Shown here: positions 34,750 to 43,420 of the stretch, piece by piece | Layout of the letters: each line of letters starts with the position of its first letter | How positions within the stretch are numbered: position 1 is the first letter of the stretch | NCBI GenBank assembly: GCA_963934855.1 | Contig: CAWWAC010000005.1 | Span: forward strand, 1 to 64,000 | DNA from: MAG-120531 sp963934855 | Lineage (GTDB): Bacteria; Bacteroidota; Bacteroidia; Flavobacteriales; Flavobacteriaceae | DNA length: 64,000 nt | Direction: 5' to 3' | Notes under the pieces: model-generated | The model's input: the letters and a program-made list of their open reading frames with translations, nothing else | What the model was told of the DNA's origin: nothing | Databases searched by the model: none | Program-made: the position numbers and the translations under genes

Positions 34750-36870
34750 CTAATAGAATAGCGCTCGGAAATCTTCAATAACAGCAGCTTCTTTTAAAGC
34801 GTTAAAACTACTAAAAAACACACTGTTTAAATTGCTGACATTTAAAGCTCCAGCGTAAGTACTGTAATTGTCTAAAGGAGTGGCATCTGTTTTGTTAGTC
34901 ACCTTCATTAAATAAACACCTGTTTCTCCTACCAATAGCGAAGACGTCCCTCCTACCTCTAAATTAAATGCTTTACCCACTACAAAAGCTTCTCTTCCTG
35001 CTCCAGGAATTGTAGGACTCTTCACGCTTAAAGCAGAAGCAGTCTCTATGCTTTGTCCTGAAGCTTGTGAAAAAGCATCAAGAGTTTTAGCGCCCTTATT
35101 TTTTATAATCCACGCTGCTTTCTTTTCCTTTCTAATAACTGGAAGTGCAGTGGCAGACGCATCGGCCACTGTCATAGTGCCAGAACGGTACCTAGAAGTG
35201 AGCTGAACTATGGCGTATCCTTTATTAATATTAAATCTCTTAATGCCACCTAAATCAGTGTCTTCATTAAAAGCCCACTGAACAACTGCACGCTGAGCAG
35301 ATAAACCTGGAAGATTTTCATCCATTGAGAGTAATTTACTGACAGTTATTATATCATAGTTAGCTTCTTTAGCAATGCTTATATACTCTTTTGGACTATT
35401 AGTAACATCCATTTCAAATTTGGTAGCTTGTGTGAATACAGTATTTATACTTTGCTCTGAAGGAGCTATATCTCTAGACAAAGTGGCTATTTGAAAAATA
35501 TCTTGTTTGTCATCTATTTTAATCACATGAAAACCAAATTCTGTTTCAACCAAACCAATAGCATTCACACTATTTGAGAATACAAAGTCATTAAATTTTG
35601 ACGTCATTTGTCCATCTTGAAAGAATCCTAAATCTCCTCCTCTAGAAGCTGTAGGGCCGTCTGAATTGTCTCTTGCCAACTCTGCAAATACAGTGTTTGA
35701 ATTCTTAGCTTTTTCTAAAAGCGCTGTGGCCTTAACTCTCGCTTCATCTTTTGTTCTAGTGACAGACGGGTTTACACGTTCTGCTCCAACAAAGCTAATT
35801 AAAACATGAGACGCTTTCACTGCACCATTAGTTTTTTTTGATACTAATTTAGATACTTTAAATGCTTCATTCTCTTTGTAGGGCCCATAAGTTTCACCTG
35901 CATTTAGAGTAACTATAGAGTCTTTAAAAGCCGTTATAATTTCATTCTTAGCTCTGTAGATAGTGTCGTAAGCTTCATCTGAGTGACGCTCTAAAAATGC
36001 AGCTAAATCTGTAGTATTTAAAAAACCAGACACCAACTCAGTGGTTCCAGTTTGTTCATTAAACTCTTCATAGTCAGACAATAAAGAAACCACAGACGCC
36101 TTTATACTTTCTTCATCTTCTTGAGAAGCTTTTTCCTCAAAATAAACCAAACGAATATCTCTTGCGGGTTCCTGCTTGAACAAGGCTGGGTTTTTACTGA
36201 TATAACTTTCAATCTCAGAGGCAGATACGGTGATTGTGGTATCTGCTACAGCAGAAAAAGGCATTCTTACATAAGAAATGTCTACTAGGTCATTGGATAA
36301 TTTATAGTCAAATTCGCCTTCTGCCAAAGTCACCCCTAGGCCCCCTTTAATTAGGTTAAAATATATTTGCTCCTTAGCAGACTGCATAATGGTAAGTTCG
36401 TCCTGAAGCCATAGTGAATACCGGTAAGGATTATTTGCCTTCCAATCTGCTAGGGCAGCAATAAAAAGTGATTCACTAAAAATACCGTTCCCGTCTTGAA
36501 ACTCTGGTTGCTGAGAATAAGTTGGATTATTTTTAATAAAATTCATGATCTGGTCTCCTTCTACAGAAATACCCAAATTTTCAATTTGTTCATTTAAAAG
36601 ACTGGTTCTCAATTCAGCATTCCAAACCTGGTTTACCAATTCAACCGTTGTGACATCTGTCCCAGAACGCTGAGCAGCTGCTTCTAATTTTTGACGAAAC
36701 CCCTCAATAGAAATTTCTTCTCCATTCACTGTTCCTATTGCTGAACCTGACGCTAAACCAGAAGCACCACTGCTGGTGAAAACTCCTGAAATAACAAAAG
36801 CAAAAAGGGCTAATCCAATGATGAGGATAAGCACGGTGGTTCGCTGTCTTATTTTCTCTAATACTGCCAT
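34750..36870 (-). CDS. ppiD: PpiD-like membrane-anchored peptidyl-prolyl isomerase
   Basis: PpiD-type foldases sit at the periplasmic face of the Sec channel and chaperone outer-membrane proteins. The 706-residue protein has one N-terminal membrane helix (about 13-32). A SurA/PpiD N-terminal chaperone region follows, then a central parvulin domain (KASHVLISFVG to DLGFFQDGQM and FGFHVIKI) and a long C-terminal region. It is the most downstream gene of an envelope-biogenesis block. TATTTTCG at 36896-36903 (minus) is one mismatch from the -7 consensus. Confidence 0.9.
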   Translation of the reverse strand: MAVLEKIRQRTTVLILIIGLALFAFVISGVFTSSGASGLASGSAIGTVNGEEISIEGFRQKLEAAAQRSGTDVTTVELVNQVWNAELRTSLLNEQIENLGISVEGDQIMNFIKNNPTYSQQPEFQDGNGIFSESLFIAALADWKANNPYRYSLWLQDELTIMQSAKEQIYFNLIKGGLGVTLAEGEFDYKLSNDLVDISYVRMPFSAVADTTITVSASEIESYISKNPALFKQEPARDIRLVYFEEKASQEDEESIKASVVSLLSDYEEFNEQTGTTELVSGFLNTTDLAAFLERHSDEAYDTIYRAKNEIITAFKDSIVTLNAGETYGPYKENEAFKVSKLVSKKTNGAVKASHVLISFVGAERVNPSVTRTKDEARVKATALLEKAKNSNTVFAELARDNSDGPTASRGGDLGFFQDGQMTSKFNDFVFSNSVNAIGLVETEFGFHVIKIDDKQDIFQIATLSRDIAPSEQSINTVFTQATKFEMDVTNSPKEYISIAKEANYDIITVSKLLSMDENLPGLSAQRAVVQWAFNEDTDLGGIKRFNINKGYAIVQLTSRYRSGTMTVADASATALPVIRKEKKAAWIIKNKGAKTLDAFSQASGQSIETASALSVKSPTIPGAGREAFVVGKAFNLEVGGTSSLLVGETGVYLMKVTNKTDATPLDNYSTYAGALNVSNLNSVFFSSFNALKEAAVIEDFRALFY

Positions 36871-36962
36871 AGTCTTAATATATTTAATCAGTTGGCGAAA
36901 ATACCATTTTCTTTTTAAATCTGCTTGGCTTCTTTTTATTTTTTAAGCCAAATCAATAAAGC

Positions 36963-38252
36963 TTATTCCTTTTCCAATACTTCTAGTGATACCATATCTA
37001 TCTTATTTCCTGAAACTTCTAGAATTGTAAAACAAAAGTCTCCTATAATAATACTTTCATTTAGAGTTGGGATTTGACCTGTTACATGAACAATTAAACC
37101 TCCTAATGTACCGTATTCGTCTCTTTCTGGTAAATTTAGGTGGTAGGTTTCATTGAGATAATCTACCTCTAGTCTGGCAGAAAATTTATAGGTTCTTAAT
37201 CCTATTACCTCTTCCGTATGGTCTGTAGAATCGTGCTCATCTTCAATTTCTCCAAATAATTCCTCTATAATATCTTCTATAGTCACCATCCCTGAGGTTC
37301 CCCCGTATTCATCTAACACTATGGCAATACTTTTCCTTTTTTTAATTAATAAATCTAAAATATCATTAATGAGCATGGTCTCTGGAACATACTCTATAGG
37401 CAAAAGCATACTTTTAATAGTTTTGGGCTTCTTAAATAATTCATAGGAATGCACATAACCAATAATATTATCTATAGTGTCCTGATAAACCAATAGTTTA
37501 GAAAAACCTGTCTCTGTGAAGATTTTGACCAAACTTTTAGGGGTGTCGTGAAAATCTACAGCAGACAAATCCGTCCTTGGGACCATTACTTCCCGAGCTT
37601 TAACCGCTGAAAATTCTAAGGCATTTTGGAAAATTTGAATTTCAGAGTCTACCTCATCTTCCAAAGCTACTGCCTCCATTTGCTCATTTATATAATCACC
37701 TATCTCTAGTTTACTAAAAGCCATAGGTGCTGCATCTCCATCTGTTTTAAAAAACACTTTTAAAATAAGGTCTGAAATAAAAATAACAAACTCAGAAACC
37801 CATGAAAAAATAAAGTAAAAGACATAGGCAGGGAGTGCAAGGGCTTTAATTAGTGTATTGGCATAAATCTGAAACAACACTTTAGGTAAAAATTCTGCAG
37901 TGAGTAAAATAACCAACGTAGAAATTACTGTTTGTGATAGTAAACTAAAATCTATAAGCACCACATTTACTAGAGGATAAGCATTTACAGACCAGTCCTG
38001 GAAGAGAGATAAAAGCAAATCGCCCATAAAAAACCCGTATACTACTAAAGCTACATTATTACCAATAAGCATGGTGGCAATAAACTTAGAGGGGCTTTTG
38101 GTTAACTTTACAAGTACCTTAGAAAGAAAACCTCCTTGCTTTTTTTCTATCTCAATATGAATTTTATTGGCAGATATAAAGGCAATTTCCATACCTGAAA
38201 AAAAAGCAGAAAAGAGTAAAGAAGCAACAATAATAAAGGAATCTACTCCCAC
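36963..38252 (-). CDS. CNNM/CorC-family (hemolysin-like) membrane protein
   Basis: The 429-residue protein has an N-terminal DUF21 domain with three to four membrane helices, a pair of CBS domains (VMVPRTDLSAVDFHDTPKS onward), and a C-terminal CorC_HlyC domain (LDEYGGTSGMVTIEDIIEELFGEI). Members transport or sense Mg2+ or Co2+; the hemolysin name is historical. The gliding protein GldE belongs to the same family, but its usual gldD neighbour is not here, so I treat this as a paralogue. It is directly downstream of a 67-residue membrane protein. Confidence 0.9.
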   Translation of the reverse strand: MGVDSFIIVASLLFSAFFSGMEIAFISANKIHIEIEKKQGGFLSKVLVKLTKSPSKFIATMLIGNNVALVVYGFFMGDLLLSLFQDWSVNAYPLVNVVLIDFSLLSQTVISTLVILLTAEFLPKVLFQIYANTLIKALALPAYVFYFIFSWVSEFVIFISDLILKVFFKTDGDAAPMAFSKLEIGDYINEQMEAVALEDEVDSEIQIFQNALEFSAVKAREVMVPRTDLSAVDFHDTPKSLVKIFTETGFSKLLVYQDTIDNIIGYVHSYELFKKPKTIKSMLLPIEYVPETMLINDILDLLIKKRKSIAIVLDEYGGTSGMVTIEDIIEELFGEIEDEHDSTDHTEEVIGLRTYKFSARLEVDYLNETYHLNLPERDEYGTLGGLIVHVTGQIPTLNESIIIGDFCFTILEVSGNKIDMVSLEVLEKE

Positions 38253-38455
38253 TATTTCTTGTTTTCTTGTTGACGCTTTTCAAATTTTAATCTGTAGTTT
38301 CTTCTAAATAGGAACATACCAACGGAAATAAGCGCAAAAATAATAAATAAGCCCATATTCTCATCTGACTGCCCCCATATGCTCACAATCTTAAAAAGAG
38401 ACATAATGGCTACTATTAAGTACAGGTATTCTGTGTATTTTAAAATTCTAATCAT
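38252..38455 (-). CDS. Small two-helix membrane protein
   Basis: The 67-residue protein has two hydrophobic segments (about 10-24 and 33-50) and a highly charged C-terminal tail. It overlaps lptC by eight bases and shares one base with the CNNM gene, so it is clearly part of the same operon. I do not recognise a characterised family. Confidence 0.72.
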   Translation of the reverse strand: MIRILKYTEYLYLIVAIMSLFKIVSIWGQSDENMGLFIIFALISVGMFLFRRNYRLKFEKRQQENKK

Positions 38456-39116
38456 TGGTTTCTGGATCTTTTTCTGTTTGTGATTCTATTTCTGATTCTT
38501 TAATAGTCATATACCCAAAAGTTTTGTGGGCATTTAAAAAACTAAAATCTCTATTAAAATCCATCCCTTTCCCATCCATAACCGTCTGATTATCTGGATT
38601 GATGTAGGTGAATTTTTCAGAAGTAAAAATCCACTCTGAGCTTTTGTCATAAAACAACTGTGGGGTTCTTACTTTTTTTCCGTCGTGGGTTAAAATCACC
38701 ACATTACCACTCAAATCTATCACATTTGTAGCAGAATAAATAATTCCGTAATCAGATTTTATAATACTCTTGTTATTTTGGGCGTCAAAAACTTCCAATA
38801 CCAGACCATCTGGGAAGGTTCTATAGGGAAAATCTAAGTGTTGAAAATCCTCGCTCTTAGAACTCCTTAAAATAGCCACCAACCTCGCATCTTTTTTTAG
38901 GGCAGCTCCCAAGGCAACTTCTATTGAAATTTCTGATATATCATCAGTCTCTGTGTAATACAAGGTAAAGTTCTCAGCAATTCCTTGTGGAGAGACAATT
39001 TGGGCTAATGGATCTAATACAGGCTTATTGCTATCGTTACAACTTAAAAAAAGTACTGCCACTACCCAGGTAACGGCAATACTTTTTAAATACATCTGTA
39101 TGTGATTATGTTTCAT
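38448..39116 (-). CDS. lptC: LPS export protein LptC
   Basis: LptC is the inner-membrane-anchored periplasmic bridge that passes lipopolysaccharide from LptBFG to LptA. The 222-residue protein has a lipoprotein signal peptide with a lipobox ending at Cys26 (FLSC), then the beta-jellyroll repeat pattern, including NVVILTHDGKKVRTPQL and TYINPDNQTVMDGKGM, typical of LptC/OstA folds. Being a lipoprotein rather than bitopic is usual in Bacteroidota. It lies one base downstream of the TPR gene. Confidence 0.85.
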   Translation of the reverse strand: MKHNHIQMYLKSIAVTWVVAVLFLSCNDSNKPVLDPLAQIVSPQGIAENFTLYYTETDDISEISIEVALGAALKKDARLVAILRSSKSEDFQHLDFPYRTFPDGLVLEVFDAQNNKSIIKSDYGIIYSATNVIDLSGNVVILTHDGKKVRTPQLFYDKSSEWIFTSEKFTYINPDNQTVMDGKGMDFNRDFSFLNAHKTFGYMTIKESEIESQTEKDPETND

Positions 39117-40490
39117 TTAAAGATTTGGCACAGAAATACTACCACCTAACCAGCAGTTAAACGTAACAGTCTTCCCTGCTAATCCAGAAGAAAATATATC
39201 TGTTTTAGAAGGAGCAAGTGCCATATAACGCTCAATCATTTGGTTGGCTCTGGTTCTGAGAGAAAGATCTACGCGAGCTGCTTTTTTAGCCTCTTCTGCA
39301 GCTTTCCAATACACAGCTCTTTTTTCAAAAGAGGTAGCGCCACATTCGTTTGCAGAATCTGCGTATAAACCAGCAATTAACAAATGGGCTCGCCCAAGTG
39401 CGGCATTGCTATCCAATGCTTTTAGAGCATAACTTCTAGCCAAGCTCTTATTGTTTGCTTTTTTATATATAGTGGCAATTTTGTATAAGATATTTCCTCT
39501 CTTTTTAGCGTCTGTTTCTAAACTCACTGCCTTGTTAAAATCTGCTATAGCTCCTTGGCTATTTCTGGCATCATTTTTTAAAAGTCCTAAGTAAAAATAA
39601 GTATCTGAAGTGGGGTCTAAAGCATTTTGTGCCTCAACTAATTTTACAAATAATGGCTCTGAAGTACACTCTTTGTTGTACATCCTACTTACTGCAGACT
39701 TTACCCATTTAATATCAGATTTCTTTTCTTCAAAACTCTTCTGATATAGTGGTATTAAATTTTCACAGTTGGCCAAGCCTCCTAATTTACTGTCTATGCT
39801 TTCCATGATTTTCACAAAAGTCTCAGACTTACTCTCTGCAATGGAAAGCTGTCTTTTGTCTCTAGAAGACAAAGTTCCATTATCTTCATTAGCCTGTAGC
39901 TCAGTTACCATATCATTTAAGACCTCTATCTCTGCTTCAATTTTAGCTCCTACTAAATCATAGGTATTAAAAACTGCGTCTAGATCTTTCACCCCAGAGG
40001 TATTCAAATCTACTAAATAGGAGAAATATACATACAGCGCTTTAGAGTTAGTAAAATGATCTCTATCTTCATTAAAAGCCCTATCTAACATATTAAAAAT
40101 TTCTTCAGTAGAAGACATTTTTACATCGTTCTTTAACAAAGCTTGATCTATTAAGACTTCTGCAAGATGCTCTCTAGAAGGAAAAAATTCTCCATATTTC
40201 TGATAAAGCGAAAGCAATTCATTAACGAATGCAGTTTTCTCTTCACCTGTAGATTTTTCTATTTTATCTTTTAAAATACGTTCACCATAAACAAAATTGG
40301 CAGGATTTAAACCTGGACAGACTTCATATACCATTTTCCATGGTGCATATGCAGAGTCAAAGTTTTGCACTTTTACAAATTCTGAGTAGATAGATAAATT
40401 AGTAGCACACTCTTGGTCTTGTGCCTGAGCATTTAACATATTTACTACACCAAATAGGGCGATGGCTAGCATTTGGAAATTCTTTTTCAT
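39117..40490 (-). CDS. Periplasmic TPR protein of unknown function
   Basis: The 457-residue protein has a cleavable signal peptide (LAIALFGVVNMLNAQAQ) and several helical repeats of the tetratricopeptide type, for example DTYFYLGLLKNDARNSQGAI and GNILYKIATIYKKANNKS. A conserved cysteine-containing C-terminus follows (TFNCWLGGSI). It is placed between an outer-membrane barrel gene and lptC, so a part in envelope assembly is likely but unproven. Confidence 0.8.
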   Translation of the reverse strand: MKKNFQMLAIALFGVVNMLNAQAQDQECATNLSIYSEFVKVQNFDSAYAPWKMVYEVCPGLNPANFVYGERILKDKIEKSTGEEKTAFVNELLSLYQKYGEFFPSREHLAEVLIDQALLKNDVKMSSTEEIFNMLDRAFNEDRDHFTNSKALYVYFSYLVDLNTSGVKDLDAVFNTYDLVGAKIEAEIEVLNDMVTELQANEDNGTLSSRDKRQLSIAESKSETFVKIMESIDSKLGGLANCENLIPLYQKSFEEKKSDIKWVKSAVSRMYNKECTSEPLFVKLVEAQNALDPTSDTYFYLGLLKNDARNSQGAIADFNKAVSLETDAKKRGNILYKIATIYKKANNKSLARSYALKALDSNAALGRAHLLIAGLYADSANECGATSFEKRAVYWKAAEEAKKAARVDLSLRTRANQMIERYMALAPSKTDIFSSGLAGKTVTFNCWLGGSISVPNL

Positions 40491-40531
40491 GTTCTTTTGA
40501 GTTTATTTTAAAAATAAAAGCCTAAAACTAA

Positions 40532-41797
40532 TTAATTTATTTTTCTTTTCATGAACCATCTGTCATTTAATGACAGTCCAATACGCAAACTTAAATAGTT
40601 TTCCTTAATGAGGCCCTTCTTTACAGTACCCAAACTACCTAGTTCTAATCCGATGTTCACATTGGAAAAAGTACCTCCCATTGGCAAACCAATACCAAAG
40701 TTTGTGCCAAAGTCTTTAATAGCTTGGTTATTCACTTCCATTCCGGTATTCACTAATCTAAATCCAAACCTGTAAGTGGCTCTTTTTAAAAAGGAAGCAA
40801 AAGGAGTGTAATCTGGTACTAAATACCCTCCCAACCTCAAGGTAGTTGCGTCTCTGTAAATCACATTGGCTTGTTTTAAGAAAGAACTTTCAAAATCACC
40901 CATAGCCTGAAGGCTGTAAGAGGCTCCAAGTAACCATTTTTTATCTTCGCCCACGCCAAAACCCAAAGTGGTTTTAGAAGGCATTTTAACAATTGTGTTT
41001 TTAAGGTTTAAAGACTCTAAGTCTAAAAAATTTGTTTCAATATCGTTGCCATTCACTAAAGAAAGTGAGCCTATTTGCTGCGTATTCTCTGAGTTTAAAT
41101 TTAGCACTGTGGTGTGAACTATCGATGTAAAAAGCATTAGCTTATCTGATATTTTTGGCGTGTAATTTGCTGCAAACTGAAAATTAAATCCCTTCATTCT
41201 AGAGCTTCTCCTGTCTGTAGTGCCAAAAAGCACATCAGAAACAGACTGAACCCTTTGCTTATTTACAGTTCCAAAATTTGCAAAAACAGAGGCTCCTATA
41301 TTTAAACTTTTAGTAGGAAGTGCCCCTATAGAAAAATAGACCTTACTCAAGCCCCCATCTCCAGAAAAAACGTTTGAAATAGTCTCTCCTGAACTATTTT
41401 CTGTAGTAGCATTTAATGTGTAGCCCAAATTAGTCACAGGAGTAACCCCAAAACCAATTCCAACATTCTTAGCTACGGGCATAGCTACGGACAAATAATC
41501 TATAGCAGTAATAGCCGTGTTTTTATCTTGGGTACTGGAAGACAAATTCATTCTCCTATGTGACAGTCCAAGGGCGTAAGTAGTGAGTTTTAAAAGCCCA
41601 TAAGATCCAGGATTCTGTAAATTAATATGAATGCTATCTCCGTAAATACTAAGGCCACCCATGGCATTATTTTCTGCTGAATTTGATTCATGAAAGCTGC
41701 CTAAACCAAAGTAAGAATATGGAGAAACAGTGCCGTCTTGGGCATTCATTTGAAAAAAGGAACATAAAATGAAGGCAAGAAATATCTTTCTAAGCAT
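40532..41797 (-). CDS. Outer-membrane beta-barrel protein of unknown function
   Basis: The 421-residue protein has a signal peptide ending before QDGTVSPYSYFGLG and a body of alternating amphipathic strands rich in Gly, Asn, Ser and aromatic residues, ending in an aromatic-basic C-terminus. The pattern, with an early Asn- and Gly-rich stretch (AENNAMGGLS), resembles FadL/PorV-type barrels. I cannot assign a substrate. It is encoded one base downstream of coaX and upstream of the TPR protein. Confidence 0.75.
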   Translation of the reverse strand: MLRKIFLAFILCSFFQMNAQDGTVSPYSYFGLGSFHESNSAENNAMGGLSIYGDSIHINLQNPGSYGLLKLTTYALGLSHRRMNLSSSTQDKNTAITAIDYLSVAMPVAKNVGIGFGVTPVTNLGYTLNATTENSSGETISNVFSGDGGLSKVYFSIGALPTKSLNIGASVFANFGTVNKQRVQSVSDVLFGTTDRRSSRMKGFNFQFAANYTPKISDKLMLFTSIVHTTVLNLNSENTQQIGSLSLVNGNDIETNFLDLESLNLKNTIVKMPSKTTLGFGVGEDKKWLLGASYSLQAMGDFESSFLKQANVIYRDATTLRLGGYLVPDYTPFASFLKRATYRFGFRLVNTGMEVNNQAIKDFGTNFGIGLPMGGTFSNVNIGLELGSLGTVKKGLIKENYLSLRIGLSLNDRWFMKRKIN

Positions 41798-42526
41798 TTA
41801 AGAGTTGTTGTAATCTAGCAATTGGCGCAAACCATCTACTAAAAAATTATAATTGGCAAATATGGTATTTTTTAACCGTTTAGACAAGAATTGGGTGTCC
41901 CCTCCTGTTAAAATAATTGTTAAATCTTCATATTGAACGTTTAAGGAATTACACCAGCCATCAATTTCATAGACTAGTCCATTTACAGCTCCAGCCAATA
42001 AGCTATTATGAGTGTTATTCCCTAAAGCCACAAAGCTGTCGTCGGCCATAATTAAAGGCAGTTTGTTTGTGTACTCATTCATAGCTTTAAAACGCATTTG
42101 GAGCCCAGGAGAAATAGCTCCTCCTATATACTGGCCCTTGGCCGATACAAAATCATATGTCACACAGCTGCCCGCATCTATAATTAAGCAATTCTTATCT
42201 GGATATTCAAAAACAGCTGCAGCAAGCAAGCCAATTCTGTCCGCTCCCAGGGTCTCTGGAGTTTCGTAACTGTTCTCAAAAGGGAGTTTCATTTGGGCAC
42301 TCACTTCTAAAAGAAAGGTGTTTTTTCTTAAAAAAGGAGCAACTTTAGGGTCAACTGCGCCTACAGCACACAAAATGCAGCGCTCAATTTCATGGTGTTT
42401 TAAAAATAATCCCTCTAGCTTTTTAAGCAGCTCAGTAGCTGGTGTTTGATCTCTAAACACCACATCCTGACCTTTATAAAGGACCATTTTCCCAAAACTA
42501 TTTCCTACATCTAAAACAAGATTCAT
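41798..42526 (-). CDS. coaX: Type III pantothenate kinase
   Basis: CoaX phosphorylates pantothenate in the first step of coenzyme A synthesis and needs a monovalent cation. I use the ATG at 42526 (MNLVLDVGNSFGKMVLYKG), because the ASKHA-fold phosphate motif starts there; the longer frame runs into the tRNA gene. The 242-residue protein has LDVGNSFGK, the substrate loop TLGADRIGL, IIDAGSCVTYDFV and GGAISPGLQMRF, and the late ILTGGDTQFLSK. It is the first gene of the minus-strand envelope block. Confidence 0.95.
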   Translation of the reverse strand: MNLVLDVGNSFGKMVLYKGQDVVFRDQTPATELLKKLEGLFLKHHEIERCILCAVGAVDPKVAPFLRKNTFLLEVSAQMKLPFENSYETPETLGADRIGLLAAAVFEYPDKNCLIIDAGSCVTYDFVSAKGQYIGGAISPGLQMRFKAMNEYTNKLPLIMADDSFVALGNNTHNSLLAGAVNGLVYEIDGWCNSLNVQYEDLTIILTGGDTQFLSKRLKNTIFANYNFLVDGLRQLLDYNNS

Positions 42527-42625
42527 ATTACAAAGATGGAAAAACAAAAAAAACAATTGCCTTTTTTTCTCTTTTTGTTTGTATATAATGAAGAAGAATA
42601 TATATTTGCAACCGCTTAATGTCAT

Positions 42626-42698
42626 GGTGCCTTAGCTCAGTTGGTAGAGCAATGGACTGAAAATCCATGTGTCCCTGGTTCGATTCCTGGAGGCACCA
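42626..42698 (+). tRNA. tRNA-Phe (GAA)
   Basis: A complete cloverleaf can be drawn: acceptor arm GGTGCCT/AGGCACC, D-arm with AGCTCAGTTGGTAGAGC, anticodon stem ATGGA/TCCAT with loop CTGAAAA and anticodon GAA at 42659-42661, and T-arm CCTGG-TTCGATT-CCTGG. The discriminator is A at 42698 and CCA is not encoded. Confidence 0.98.
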
Positions 42699-42708
42699 CT
42701 TAAAGCAC

Positions 42709-42738
42709 AAAAACCCACTCATAAGAGTGGGTTTTTTT
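42709..42738. terminator. Terminator after tRNA-Phe
   Basis: A 12-bp stem with ACCCACTC-ATAA-GAGTGGGT at its core has an A run before and a T run after. It can end the tRNA transcript and also the convergent regulator gene on the minus strand. Confidence 0.9.
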
Positions 42739-42759
42739 ATGCCCTAAAGCGAAAAAGCG

Positions 42760-43239
42760 CTATGGCCTTATAGCATCCAAATTAATTTTTGTAGCGTTTT
42801 TAGACTCTGACAAAGCAATATGACTTTGAACATGCCCCAGGTTTGATATTAAAGAGAGCTTGGTCAAAATAAAATTCTCATAAGACTCAATATCCTTAAC
42901 CAGCACTTTAAGTAAAAAATCAAAGTTACCTGTAATCCTATAGCACTCCATTACTTCTGGAAACTCTTTCACGTCATTAGCAAATTTCTCTATATAACTT
43001 CTTGAGTGTTCTTTTAGAGTTAAATGAATAAACACCGTTTGCTTAAGACCCATTTTACGATCATTTAATAGGGCCACATATTTTTTAATATAACCTTCCT
43101 TTTCTAATTTTTTAATTCTTTCAAAAATAGGTGTGGTAGATAGGTTTAAAATTTCTGATATTTTTTTAATGGTCAAGCGTCCATCTTCTTGTAAAAGATT
43201 TAAAATTTTAAGATCTGTAGTGTCTAATCTATTGTTCAT
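42760..43239 (-). CDS. Lrp/AsnC-family transcriptional regulator
   Basis: The start is the ATG giving MNNRLDTTDLKILNLLQEDG (159 residues); a GTG nine bases upstream is an alternative. An N-terminal winged helix-turn-helix (ISEILNLSTTPIFERIKKLEKEGYI) is followed by the RAM ligand-binding domain (TVFIHLTLKEHS, VMECYRITGNFDFLLKVLVKD). Family members bind amino acids and act as octamers on spaced sites. It is divergent from a phenylalanine/tyrosine catabolic operon, with two identical 14-bp sites between them. It therefore probably senses an aromatic or other amino acid and controls that operon; the link is inference. Confidence 0.94.
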   Translation of the reverse strand: MNNRLDTTDLKILNLLQEDGRLTIKKISEILNLSTTPIFERIKKLEKEGYIKKYVALLNDRKMGLKQTVFIHLTLKEHSRSYIEKFANDVKEFPEVMECYRITGNFDFLLKVLVKDIESYENFILTKLSLISNLGHVQSHIALSESKNATKINLDAIRP

Positions 43240-43289
43240 ATTTGGCACTTAATATTTTTATTTATGCAAGCAGCATTTATAAAAATAGA

Positions 43290-43334
43290 AAAATATTCTA
43301 TTTATATATCATTAAACACTAAAATATTCTATTT
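43290..43334. promoter_or_regulatory. Paired 14-bp repeat, candidate Lrp/AsnC operator
   Basis: AAAATATTCTATTT occurs twice, at 43290-43303 and 43321-43334, 31 bases apart, about three helical turns. The first copy lies within TAGAA-N5-TTCTA, an inverted repeat. The pair sits in the 181-base gap between the regulator and the dehydrogenase gene. Helically phased sites are typical of Lrp-family wrapping. Confidence 0.55.
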
Positions 43335-43420
43335 CTACAAATAAAAAGCAGTGTAATACTATTTGCATGATCTTGAAAATTAACTTTAATACCATAAATT
43401 AAAATTTATCTTATTTATTT

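Noticed and set aside
36963..38252. Calling the CNNM/CorC protein GldE
   Set aside because: GldE is of this family, but no gldD or ssb neighbour is present and the domain order is shared by many paralogues.
42528..42722. Minus-strand 64-codon frame over tRNA-Phe
   Set aside because: It is antisense to a complete tRNA and its terminator; no protein pattern.
42626..43239. Functional link between tRNA-Phe and the adjacent Lrp-type regulator of Phe catabolism
   Set aside because: The tRNA has its own terminator and lies on the opposite strand of the regulator; closeness is probably coincidence.
43261..43420. Consensus -7 box for the dehydrogenase operon
   Set aside because: TACTATTTG at 43357-43365 has three instead of two bases between TA and TTTG, so I did not call it.
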